Assembly (NCBI GenBank): GCA_032622095.1
Contig: CP136066.1
Location: 198,578,816-198,642,815, forward strand
Direction: 5' to 3'
DNA from: Siphonodentalium dalli
Lineage: Eukaryota > Mollusca > Scaphopoda > Gadilida > Siphonodentaliidae
Length of the DNA: 64,000 nt
The position numbers and the translations under genes are program-made. The notes beneath the pieces are model-generated. The model saw nothing but the letters and a program-made list of their open reading frames with translations, was not told where the DNA came from and ran no database searches. Of this stretch, positions 1-13,000 are shown piece after piece (the stretch's first letter is position 1; each line of letters begins with the position of its first letter).

Positions 1-69
1 ACCTGTTGATAATAACAGATAGTTCTCAATCCCAAAATTGACATATGGCACATTTAATCAACCAGCCAC

Positions 70-450
70 TGAATACATATTACTGTATACCTCCAGTGGA
101 ATATAAGTCGGAATTATTCTTGCTGACGTCGTCAGCAAGAAAGATGATGTACACTACGTCCATGATCTGCTTCGGCTGATGCCCCGATCACAACTGCTTA
201 TTCATCAAACTTAAATCACAATACAGGTAGATAAAGTATCAATGAAGGTGAGTCACTGATTAAACCTATCTGATAACAATGGTGTTGAATAAATACAGAA
301 CACAACTTTCATCATAATCTCAAATCTTTTATCGAACTCGATGCGGATGGTGCATTGTTACATATGTCCTTGCGGCATCCACAACTCATTTGATAAAAGA
401 TTCTTGATTAAGTTGCGCATTGTGTCCTGTCTATATATAGCGCTCATACC
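70..450 (+). repeat. Dispersed repeat, family A (about 370 bp)
   Basis: This stretch has clear relatives at 18305-18617 and 60485-60900. Shared blocks include TATTCTTG(T/C)TGACGT near the start, AAGAAAGATGA, ATAAATACAGAACACAACTT, AATCTC(G/A)AATCTTTTATCGA, and TGTGTTCTGTCTAT near the end. In the other two copies it sits inside other mobile elements, so it is itself likely mobile and non-coding. The remainder to 918 is intron with nothing I recognise. Confidence 0.7.
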
Positions 451-918
451 GGAGGCTCTGAGAACTTATTGACATTCACTGTTAATTGTGCATCTCATTT
501 TGGATCCATGGCCAGGTAGTAACAACTCATCCATGAGAAAAAAGTCTTCAATTAGCATGGAACATAAATGAAATTACCCCTTCTATGACTGGAGTTTAAT
601 GATGTTTGTCGATACCGCATCTGCGCCATCAAAGGATAAAACTCAAGGGTGGACCTCTAGTTCTATCCTTCCGCGCTGGCACTTGTGTCGTATCAACAAA
701 CCCATTAACATACTTGTGTATATATGAACTTTGAATCCATGTGTAATCATGTAGAAAATCAATAAATGGTATGTCATGACCTGATTTCATTTTTAATTTA
801 CATACATGTATATATTGTTTTCCCCCTCCTCCGTCTAGAGATACTTGTGCCTGATGTTTGTAAACTAACTAATTGCTGTGACCAGATTGTTCAAATTGTT
901 AACAATTATGTTACAGAC

Positions 919-1069
919 CTTGATCCGTGATTTCATCTCGTAGAGCTCTATCTGCATCTTCTCCAGCTCCGTCTGTTTTGATACAAGCTCCTCCTCCAAG
1001 CTCCGTAATTTGGAGCTGTGCTCACTGTCGAGAGCTTTACATCGGTCCTCCATCTCTTCAATCTGCTGC
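919..1069 (-). CDS. KIF16B: KIF16B-like exon: coiled-coil stalk
   Basis: 151 nt. One base completes the split Arg, followed by 50 codons: QQIEEMEDRCKALDSEHSSK, then a heptad-rich run ending ELYEMKSRIK. It is strongly charged and predicted coiled coil, matching the KIF16B LIEEMEEKQKSDKAELERMQ region. The acceptor is ACATCACAG; the donor is AAG|GTCTGT, a weaker donor. No further exon of the gene is visible between 1 and 918. Confidence 0.88.
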
Positions 1070-4000
1070 CTGTGATGTGAACATTAATAATTTATTATAT
1101 GCTCTACAGTGAAATAACGGTCGGGAAATAAAAGGCGTATCAATCACTTGTCCCAGCGAGCCAATACCAAAATGTTATTTGCTTTTTGTATTAGCCTCCA
1201 TTATGTTTACATTTAATTCGGCAAAACAATCGCCTGAGAGAAATAATTGTAAATTGAAATAACAAAACCACTTTTAAATGAAAGTGTCAATGACACTGTA
1301 GCTCAACTTGGAAAGGGAATAATTTAATATATTACAGTCAATGGAGCGATTAGGAATGTGGAAAGTTGAATGTCTAATACTAGTTTATAGACATGAAGAG
1401 AAAAGTAAAATCCAAGGTGGCCGCTGGCGGCCATGTTTTTTGTCCGAATGACCCCAAAATGACTCGTTCCCATTTACATTCCAATTTCAACAGCCATGAA
1501 AATTTTTATGATGATCAGACTAAAGGTACGACCTGTAGCCCGTGCTAAAGGATTTAGTCATACAAAGAGTATCCAAGATGGCTGCTGGCGACCATGTTTT
1601 TTGGCCGAATGACCCCAAAATGACTCGTTCCCATCAACATGTCATTATTAACATTCATGACAAATTTTATGATGATCAGACTAAAGGTACGACCTGCAGC
1701 CCGTGATAAAGAATTTAGTCATACTAGTACAAATATTATCATCCATGACAAATTTCATGATTATCAGACAATCAGTACGACCTGTGGCCCGTGCTAATGG
1801 ATTAAATTTTGAAATCCAAGATGGCTGCTGGCGGCCATGTTTTTGGTCGGAATGACCCCAAAATGACTCGTTCCCATCTACATGCCATTGTTAACATCCA
1901 TGACAAATTTTATAATTATCAGACTAAAGGTACGAACTGGAGCCCGTGCTAAAGGATTTAGTCATACAAAGAGTAAAATCCAAGATGGCTACTGGCGGCC
2001 ATGTTTTTCGGCCAAATGACCATAAAATGACTCGTTCCCATCTACATGTCATTGTTAACATTCATGACAAATTTTATGATGATCAGACTAAAGGTACGAC
2101 CTGTAGCCCGTGCTAAAGAATTTAGTGATACAAAGAGTAAAATTCAAGATGACTGCTGGTGGCCATGTTTTTCGGCCGAATGACCCCAAAATGACTCGTT
2201 TCCCATCTACATGTCATTGTTAACATTCATGACAAATTTTATGATGATCAGACTAAAGGTATGACCTGTAGCCCGTGCTAAAGAATTTAGTCATACAAAG
2301 AGTAAAATCCAAGATGGCTGCTGCCGGCCATGTTTTTTGGCCAAATGACCCCAAAATCACTCGTTCCCATCTACATGTCAATATTAACATCCATGACAAA
2401 TTTCATGATGATCAGACGAACAGTACGACCTGTGGCCCGTGCTAATGAATTAAATTTTGAAATCAAAGATGGCTGCTGGCGGCCATCGTTTTTGTCGGAA
2501 TGACCCCAAAATGACTCGTTCCCATCTACATGCCATTGTTAACATCCACGACAAATTTCATGATGATCAGACTAAAGGTACGAACTGTAGCCCGTGCTAA
2601 AGGATTTAGTCATACAAAGAGTAAAATCCAAGATGGCTGCTGGCGGCCATGTTTTTTGGCCGAATGACCCCAAAATGACTCGTTCCCATCTACATGTCAT
2701 TGTTAACATCCATGACAAATTTTATCATGATCTGACCAAAGGTACGACCTGAAGCCCGTGCTAAAGGATTTAGTCATGCAAAGAGTAAAATCTAAGATGG
2801 CTGCCGGCGGCCATGTTTTTTGGCCAAATGACCCCAAAAATACTCGTTCCCATCTACATGTCAATATTAACATCTATGACAAATTTCATGACAATAAGAC
2901 AAACGGTACGGCCTGTAGCCCGTGCTAATGGATTGAATTTTGAAATCCAAGATGGCCACTGGCGGCCATGTTTTTTTTCCGAATGACCCCAAAATGACTC
3001 GTTCCCATCTACATGTCATTGTCAACATCCATGACAAATTTCATAATAATCGGACCAAAGGTACGAACTGTAGCCCGTGCTAAAGGAAATTGTTGACGCA
3101 TCACGCACACACGCACACACGGACGACGGATACCAAGCCATGGCAATAGCTCAAACTTTACAAAGTAAAGTTGAGCTAAAAAAGGAAACCTATGGCTTTT
3201 GACTGAACACAAGAATTATCATTTGTGGATACAAGCAAATATGGATTTTCAATCGGTACTTGCTTGTATCCATGAATGATAATTCTCGTATTCAGTCAAA
3301 AGCCATAGGTATCATCTATATATTTGTTTTCTCTTTTAAAAAACACCAACAGTAAATTTTACTGCTCAGCAATTAATTAACATACTGTACTCAAATGTTG
3401 TTGATGGTTTGTGTAATAGTCTCTGCTTCATAGAATAACGTAACCAGATTTCCATTATTTGAAAGCCTGTACGAAGTACGAAGTAATGTTGCTGATGGCA
3501 GATTAGCCAGAATTCGAAAATAGAACTATTGTCATCGAATAATTTTTGTGTATTTTTCAAGCAAATGTTTCAAATAAATGTTAAATAATATGCATACTAT
3601 AGTCCTACATACTCTTTTAAGTTATTGTATAGTGACTGGCTTGAGTTTACGCCTCGTATCAGCATAATTTTTTACATGATCATGTGTGCCACGAGTTGCC
3701 CAATGCACTTTCAGTCAATTAATTTGACTACGTAATGTACACGGAAATTCGAATTTAATTTATGGCTTAAGACAGAATTTACAGAATACATCTTCGACTC
3801 AAATTACTTATTTTTCTATATATTATCGATATTAGGTCATTGTTATTACTGGGAATTTATTGAAATTGGCATTGAGTACCCCATTAATATAACTGGGCCA
3901 ACTTTCAGCTTTTTTATGTTCATAAGTTCAGTTTAATTTAGAATTTTTAGAAATATGTTGCAAAATTTTAAAAAGTCAAACAGACCTCATAATCGCAGTT

Positions 4001-7000
4001 GTACAAGTCCCATGGTACTAAATAAATGTGCCAAGTTTAAAAACATTTTACCAGAAAAATACAAACTCGGAAAAAATTTATTTGCATGTTGTAAACAATT
4101 TTCTGAGTCGAAAAAGGGGAATGACTCCACTAAAAAAAGTCAGTCAGACCTCATAATCGCAGACAGGTTCCCATGGTAATAAATATCTGTGTCAATATTG
4201 TTAGGATCAAGTCTGGAAATAGTGTGTCTGACATTTGCAGAATTAGGTCCTGCATGGCAGGCTAGCATCACCAAATTCACCCTCTGGGAACCTCATTCTG
4301 CTTAGGTCTCAACTGCTATGGGAGACCTAGGATTAGATTGAAGTTCCCCAGTTGAAGTTGGTGATGTTCACTATCACAGGGCAGCTTCTTTGACGGGGAA
4401 TTTAGCTCAGTATCGTAGAACCGAAATAATTGAAAACTTGGGCATGTTCACATATATAAAGATGCATAGTCCAAAATAAAGCTTTCAAATTACTATTTCT
4501 TTGGTTTCGGGGGATAAAAATATTTTATTCGAGTCGAGAAACCCACCCATCAAAGCTCAGAGTGATCAGATATCGATTTTTGAAATCTATTATATTTTTT
4601 CACTACCGGCACCATTTAGTGACCTGGTAAAAAGTTGACAAGAAGACGGTCTTGAACCAAATTGCGTATGAAGATGATAACTATAAAATGAAGTGGCTTT
4701 TGTTTGTCAGATATTTGATAAATCGGCCAAATTTCGTTGAACAAAATGTTGATAAATAACATGTTTTGGGCAATTTTATACTACAGTTGACTGAGGTAAA
4801 CATTATTTTTGGGCAAATAATTGATTCTGATATTAACTGAAGCAGAATTTCAAAAAACAATTCTTGGAATCTGATGATATGGGGACCATCAAATCGGATT
4901 GAGTTCCTTTAATATTTACTGGTAGTAGTCAAAGTAGAATGTGATTGTAACAAAAGAAGTACTAACACATGTCGGAAGCCATACGAAATAGAATAACAAG
5001 TAAAATGAGAAATATGACTTGAATCTTTCTTCTCTTCACCAGTCTCTGTTTACTAATACTTGTTATATAGTGTACAGTTATTTACAGAATAGATTGCCAC
5101 TTACCAGAATGAGCTTAGGGGCATAATGTTTATGTGGCAGACCAATAGAGTATAACAGGCTAGAATTAATATCGTATTTGAATAGGTGTAACCGATGGCT
5201 CTCAGGCAACAAATTACCTGCCTGGGGCCTGGGATAAAAATAAATAATTATGTAAAAATGGATTGGCGAGAATATTTGGGAATTTGTAAGTTAAGTTTGA
5301 AGCAATATGAAAATATTTGAAGACCTAAGAACATACAGTTGAATACAGAAGAACATACAAATTTGGTCATATCACCCATTAAGCACATCAATTATGCATT
5401 TTATTTCTGCAAATTAGGGGATAAAGAAACTGAACAGAAGGAAAAAAGAAACTAAAAAGAAGATCGCTATGGTGCAGCAAAATATGCCCTTTAGCCATTT
5501 TGAATTGTACTACCGCAATAATAAAATACGATTTGAGTTTACAAAGAATATCGATATGCCACTAATTTCAATACCAAAATGCAGTCAAATTCTGCCACTA
5601 ATTTCAATGCCAAAATGCAGTCAAATTCTAAGTCGAAAAAGGGCCGTAACTTATGTGAAAATAATATTCGAACATGGCCTCTGTTTTTAGCTGGGAAATA
5701 CACATACAAACTTTGGTTCAGATCAAATAATCCAAACTGGAGTTATCGGTTGGAAACCAAAATTGTTAAGGGACAGACTGATGGACAGATGCTCTGACAG
5801 ACTGATGGCAGGATGGACTGATTACATAATATGACCTTTTTTTCAAAAGGGCATATAAAAACAATGACAATATGAGGCCTAAGCAGAATGAGGTCACCAG
5901 AGGGTGAATTCAGTGATGCTAGCCTGCTGGGGACCTCATTCAGTAAATGACAGACATACTATTTGCAGACTTGAGTAGGGTATACACTGACTGATGTACA
6001 TGTATTAGTTCAAATATATTAATGTAAAATCATGTTTACACAAATAATCAGTTTTATGCTTGAAGCAATCGCCTATAAATAGATTGGGGGCTTCCCCCAT
6101 GTTGCTATGGTTTTTTATGTTAATTATGGAATTTTGCATTTTTTTAATTATGCCGTATTATACGGTTTTCATAACTTTATAGAACTGAGAAGTTAATCCT
6201 ATTGCATGGATAATATAATCTTTAATAGTTTATTAAGTTTGATAAATGTCGAAACTATTTTCTCTGATTCACATAATATCCATGCGCGATAGAGAGACCA
6301 AGCCATCTTGATTATTGTACAAACAATTATGTAATTAATTTTGGCAAACATGAATTCCAAAATTACTTTGATCACAAAATTAATTTCGCCACCCTCCCTC
6401 CCCATTTTTCTGTTAGCAGCTTGAGATATGTGCTACATCTCACTCTAATTTTAAAAAGATAATTCAGATCTTGCTATCAACATCATAGATTGATAGTTGT
6501 TATCATTGTTATGATATCCATAATTTGTTATTTGGTGCTAGAGATGTTTATGATTCATAGTTGTATATATGTTACATAGGTGGGAGAGGCGGTTATTGCC
6601 CTCACCTTCTTGACAATCAGTATTTTGTTCACGTTAAGTATTGGTTGTTTATATTAATAAACAGCCCATTTGAATATGAACCAGTGTTAAGTTATCATTT
6701 AACAAGTATTCCTTGAGTGCCCCCCTTTAACTTCTGGTATACAGGCATATCAGATTCTAGAAGCATAAATAGTTTTATTTACAATTCAAAACAAATAACA
6801 TATTAAACATAAAATTGACACATAAATTAAATAGAAGTGATAGTATATGGAAACGGGGATCAGACAACAAGTTTGAGAGCTTATATGAAGTCTTCTCCCC
6901 TTTGGCTACATGCCTCGTCCCCAATAAGTGAGGGAGGGAGTCGACAGGAAGGATTGGAAATAATGGTTTTCTGAGAATTGGAAATATAAAACATAATCTG

Positions 7001-10000
7001 AGTAAGGCATGGAAGAATAAGGAAGAAGATAGTGTTCGGGGGAAACAGGAGATAGAGAAAGAAGAGAGGGAGGGAGGAGAAACTTGAAGACAATAGTGGG
7101 ACATATTCATTTTGGCAGGAAAATTGTTTTTGTCTTGAAAACCAGGACATGTCTGATACCAATGCCTGCACTAAAAGTTCTAGCTTTTCAATGAAATATC
7201 TAGTTTGTAAGATATACCTTTTTATGGAAGATATAGTTTTTGACAAATTTGCCATGGTTACCAATGCTCACCTACTTAAGCCTTCCTTGTGCCACCTGAA
7301 TACATGGTTTAATATTAACGCTCACCTATTTAAGCCTTCTTTGTGCCACCTGAATACATGGTTGATAGTTGACATAGTAATTATTCAAGCTGTTCAGCAA
7401 ATATTGTGCAAATATCACAGATTTACACAGGCAGCCAAAGAATTGATAAATTTTATTGATTTGCTTATGTCCCGTACTACAACGCTGTTGAAGCTGCAGC
7501 TGATATTGTTGAATATTTTGACAATAATATTTGAATGGTGCATTATTCAAATGAGTTTAGGGGCTGATTCGTACTGGTGAAATAAGAACTTAATATGCAC
7601 TTAACCCTTTCATGATTTTTCGAAATAAATAAATACAAAATTCAATGTAAAACAAAACCATTTCATTAAAGGCACGCCTGGCCTTCACGGTGGGTATTGC
7701 TGTTAAAATAGTCACATCCATTAAAACCGCCATAAGCAGAAAGCATATTAAAATATTGACATATTTTGTTCTTATACCAATCATAAAAATCGCATAAATA
7801 GTATGTTATTGTCAAGTCATATGCTTTGTTATGTAAACAAAAGCCAAAAATGTTACAGAACCTGGATTTTGTTCACATAACACAGCATACAAACTTGACA
7901 ATAACATGTGACTATTTTAACAAAATACCCACCGCGAAGGTAATTCTATACCCTGTTCTCACATGTCATTGCCTTCAATCGATGTATCAAAGACAAACAG
8001 CTGATCGCTGCCTGTTCACCATCCAAAGAATAGAGAAATATAGATTCAGTATTCTTCCTTTTATTTCCCTCATAATTGTGTTGATTTCAACATAAAATAG
8101 ATTTTGATTAAACTATGATAATAACAGTAAAGTATAACTCTACTGATTTGCAAGGATTTTATATATTCTGGTGACACTTTGGTAAACGCAAGTGAATCAG
8201 TCGCATGCACGAGCTAGTGTGAAAGTGAATCAGTCGCAGGGTCTGCGCTGGCCCGAAATTTACTTTTGCCAAATAATTTGCCAAATGAAAATATTTTTTG
8301 CCAAATTCTTTTAGAATTTGACAAATGCTACCATTTTCTGGAACATTAAGTCTTATGTTTCAACACTCACAGTTTGAACAATTTTTGAAAGCAGTTAGTT
8401 AATAATTATTTTTCATACAACAATAAACCAATCACAGAACAATAAAATGATAGCAGGGTTGCTTCAACAAAAAGGCACACCACAAGAGGATTAGCTATGT
8501 AAACACCACCACACTAAATATTGGTAATCCCTCCACACATCAATACTATATATAATAGCTATCAGATTAACTGCATCTTAATAGAGGTGTAAACTTTTCC
8601 TAAACCATATAAAACACCACTGATATAATTATATTGTAAGAGTTTCCTGAAATGAATGGTATAGTCCAGTGCATTTATTGTTTTACCCAGAACTAATTGC
8701 AACAGAATTTTTTTTTGCTGGAATAGGTACATAGACCCTCCATAAACAACATACTAAAAATTAGCAAAAATCGGAAAAAGGAAAATTGGTGATTTTCGTG
8801 AAATAAATTTGGGAAAAATTGGTCAAATCATCCATTTATGGATTTTCTTTGGCATATATGAAAAAATCAAATACACAAGTCCTACATATTTCATGCCTAT
8901 TTTGTTGTCCTCACTTTCCTGAATACAGAACTGTGAACCATTGCCAGATTTTTGGAGTATTTTTCGAGTTGTGTGACTTAAAAAACGCGAATTTACCTTA
9001 TTTGGGAGCCTAAATTTCGCAGAATGGGCCAAATGTCATATTTTACGGTTAATTATCTAAAAAACGAGCCCATAATACAGGGCTTTTTCACTGTTTTTGC
9101 CATTTTCTCACTAGATAAAGCACAAAAAATTATTATTATGTGCATCTATGGTTAAAGGAATACGGTCCTGAAAAAACAATATTATTTTCTTTCAATATAC
9201 CGATAATATATATATAAAATGTCCATTGGGCGCATATAATCTAATATTCGGCCGCCAATCGTTATTTTTATAACGATTAAAAAAAATTCCGAAGTTAGCC
9301 GAAGATTTTGTTGTAGACGAAGTCACGTGATCATCAGCCCGATCACGTGATTGTCACATGTAAACAGAAGCATAGCACGTGATCGATCACGTGGTAACTC
9401 ATTGACCACGCATATATACGCGTCGGCGGTATTTTAAGTTCGATCTTTTCGACCATCCCGGTCGCTTCGCGTCCATCTACTCACTTTATTATTTATATTA
9501 AGTTTGCATGTAGTCGATCGCGGCCTTTGAAGATTGTCGCGTTATCACACTGCGAATGCAAAACTTCGCCGAAAACATCGCCTTTCTCGTAATTAAATGT
9601 CTTTATCGTGTTATTATTACTATTATTATATGTATCGCGATGTGTTGTTACTATAAAGCCATGCCCGTATATTATTCAGTTTTGCGCGCATTTATCTATA
9701 TAAACGCGTGCTCGTGTTTATATATATTTTTTCGTTACCGGAATAGTCCAAGTTATATTATATATGCATATCAAGATTGCATATATACGCGAAGACTTGC
9801 ACAGTTATTAGGCAATTATCATCTCGTAAACATTCCAATTTCCAGATGCCATTAGTCGTGTGTCAATAAAGAGCGTTTCGTTTTAATTTATCATAACGCG
9901 GTAAAACAACACAAAATTGGTTTATTGCTGTCGGATTTAATCAATTATAATCAAGTCATTCATTACCAATATGATATGATAAGTTCATTTTTCCTTGGTT

Positions 10001-13000
10001 ATGAATCATGTATATATTTGGGCAATATGGTGTTTATATATATTTCGGAATATTGCTTCCCCCACCCCAAAACAATCTAGCCGACTGGGCGACTGTCACT
10101 GATGGAAATTCACTGCATCTATGCATGGTTATTGGCCTATAAAATTAGCACTCTAGCGATGCGGTCTATTGAATATTCAGGTCATAAATCGACCTCTATG
10201 TGTCAAATACGCATAACAATAGGGTTATAAAATATATAAATGTTCGCCGTGGTTCGTTTAAACATCCAATCATATATAACACTTTTTGAAGGAGGGATAA
10301 TAATCCGGTTTAATATTGAATCACATATTCAAGTGCTCTTTATTCGCAATATATCGTAATAGTGAACACTCTTTATTGTGTCAAGGTAAAGGGACTCGAC
10401 TTAGAACAGTTGTTCTAGTGATTGTTTACTGATTACAACAATACAGGTCAATACATGTACATGAACTTGCGATATGCATGCTTTATATATCCTTCCATCA
10501 TTGTCATAGCAATTTCCGCTTTATTAAACTCTTTTTATTCGTACCATATTATGAAAACTCTTAACATGGAACGCTCTTTATTGAGCCATGGTGAAGGAAA
10601 TGGGGACTTAGAATAGTTGTCATCGTGAATTATTCATCAACATACTCCCCACTTTAACTGCAATTGTATGTATTCGTAACCATGACTGACTCGTCAAATT
10701 AAACGCTCTTTATTTGGTATATGTAATCGGTTTCTGATTTTGCGCAACGGGTTTCCCACAGAAATCCTGCCAAATGTCACGTAAACGAACATCGTTTGGA
10801 AATGAATACAGCATATGCCTAACTGAGAGTCACTAGAATGAATGAATGATTGTAAATACGGGACACTCGGGGCATATATACGGAAAATTAAAACAACATC
10901 GCGAACACGCACCCGAATAAAGTTCACATGCCGGCTCGTGTTTTTATAAGCTTTATATGAAAGTGTTATCTACCCCGCTCAATCGTCCCTCTATATTTTT
11001 TGTCAAAACAATACCGTAACTTTCCAAACAGCACTTAAGACAAATCACAAGTGAAGATAACTCACCGCGCGATGACAATTCACCATGTGTACACAATGCT
11101 ATTGATATGCCCCGCAGTAATTCCATTACACTCATGCACTGTTGTCGATTCCGGATTTTCCATCGCCATATAGGTAGACATAATTAACTCCGACTCCGAT
11201 TCCCTGTTTTTAATTAGTTTACCTCGCTTGACGTCATGCGAGGTTTTGCGACGGAGATAGCCGACAACTGGTGGTGGTATTATTTATTTATTTCTCGGCT
11301 TATTTATTACGTGATTTTTATGGGACTTGGATCATTGTGATCACAATAGGGGTGGCTTCCCGATAGAGTTTTGTTGTTTCATGAGGATAGTAATCCTTTA
11401 AGAAGAATAAAATATTCTCGAACAAAATGTGTGTTCCATTGTATGGACTTAGCCAAATTTGCCACTGACATAGAACTCGTGTGATGAAATGCAATATTTG
11501 GGGTCATGTAACTGAATAAATTACAATCTATATGCTCTGCCTTTCTCGTTACCTTTTAAGAATACAAGATAGAACAAATTGTGATGGAATTTCTAAATAC
11601 ATTTGTGAAGAAAATTAAATTATGTCTCCATGAACTCTTAGTCTTAGTTTTTCGTTGAGAAAATAACATTTCAAAGGTTATACCAATGAATGTCACTGGA
11701 TTTCTCTCGTCACTTCGGATAATTTACTCCAAATTTGAATGGCAGAAACATGGGGTAGGGGAAAGCATATCAACAAAAACTTCAAAATCAGGCATCTTGA
11801 AACATACAACATTATATTATCAGCTTCTACGTGTATTGTTCTTTCATACGTAACTTAAAACTTTTTTTTTTTATATACATTGACAGCGCTATAATCCTTT
11901 TTGTCGCAATTTGGCAGTGAAATGTCAGATTGTCATTTTGGAATTATTTTTAATCAACATGGCAATAACATTATAAATAAACGTCCAGTAACATATTAAG
12001 CTGTTTAATAACGCAACAGGAATATACATAAACTGGAAGAAAACAACTTTGTGCCTGAAATGGCTGTAATTTGGGGATAATATTGCATTTTATGATTTCC
12101 CCTACCCCTATACCAATGTTCAAATTTGGAGTCAGTTTACTGAAAAATGAGAGAAATCAAGTGATATACAAGGGCATAACCAATGTAAGGCTTATTTTTC
12201 AAAACTAAAGTGTTGTGGGAGGAAAGTTCAAATAATTTTACGCACTAAAACACCATTTGTTTTTTCTCTTTATGCCCAAAAACCTTTTTGAATGAACAAA
12301 GGTAATAATAAGAAAAGCAGGGCATATGGATATCAATTTATTGATTTACATGACCTCAAATATTGCGTTTCATCACACGAGTTCTGTGTCAGTGGCAAAT
12401 TTGGCTAAGTCCATACAATGGAACACACATTTTGTTTGAGAATATTTTATTCTTCTGAATCATAAGTGCACATATTAATCATTTTTTGTGTTTTATCTAG
12501 TGAGGAAATTACAAAAACAGGGAAAAATCTCTGTATTTTGCGTTAGTTTTTTTAATAATTAACCATAAAATATGATATTTGGCTCATTCTTCAAATTTTA
12601 GGCTCAGAAATAAGGTAAATTCCCGTTTTTGGAGGCACACAACTTGAAAAATACTCAATAAACCTTGAAATGGTTTTCAGTTCTGGATTCATGAAAGTGA
12701 GGACAACGAAATATGCATGATATTTGTAGGACTTGTCAATTTTATTGTGTTATATACATCCATGAAAATCCATAAATTGATGATTTGACAAAATTTCCCA
12801 AAAATTATTTCACGAAAATCACCAATTTCCCTTTTTCCGATTTTTGCCGATTTTGAGTATGTTGTTTATGGAGGGTTTATGTACATGTTCAAGCAAAAAA
12901 AAATTCTGTTGCAATTAGTTCCGGGTTTGGAATTTATTCTCATAAATGCACTGGACTAGTATTGATTGACCAATATTTGTCAGTTGTCTCGAGGAATTGA

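Larger units (their letters stand above)
8662..12958. mobile_element. Long-TIR element nested in the hAT, 4.3 kb
   Basis: The ends are TAGTCCAGTGCATTTATTG and its inverse, and the inverted arms run about 470 bp (8662-9140 and 12476-12958). A 3-bp repeat GTA flanks it (8659-8661, 12959-12961). The empty site is visible in the relative at 48926-49468. A solo arm lies at 45770-46208. Superfamily is unclear: TSD length suggests PIF/Harbinger or CACTA, but the ends are not typical. The interior holds a CpG-rich block (9.25-11.3 kb) and another inverted-repeat unit (11401-12456). Confidence 0.8.

Noticed and set aside
7149-7580. 143-codon plus-strand ORF
   Set aside because: Contains a peptide repeat caused by a 55-bp tandem duplication, has no recognised domain, and lies in an AT-rich intron on the opposite strand.
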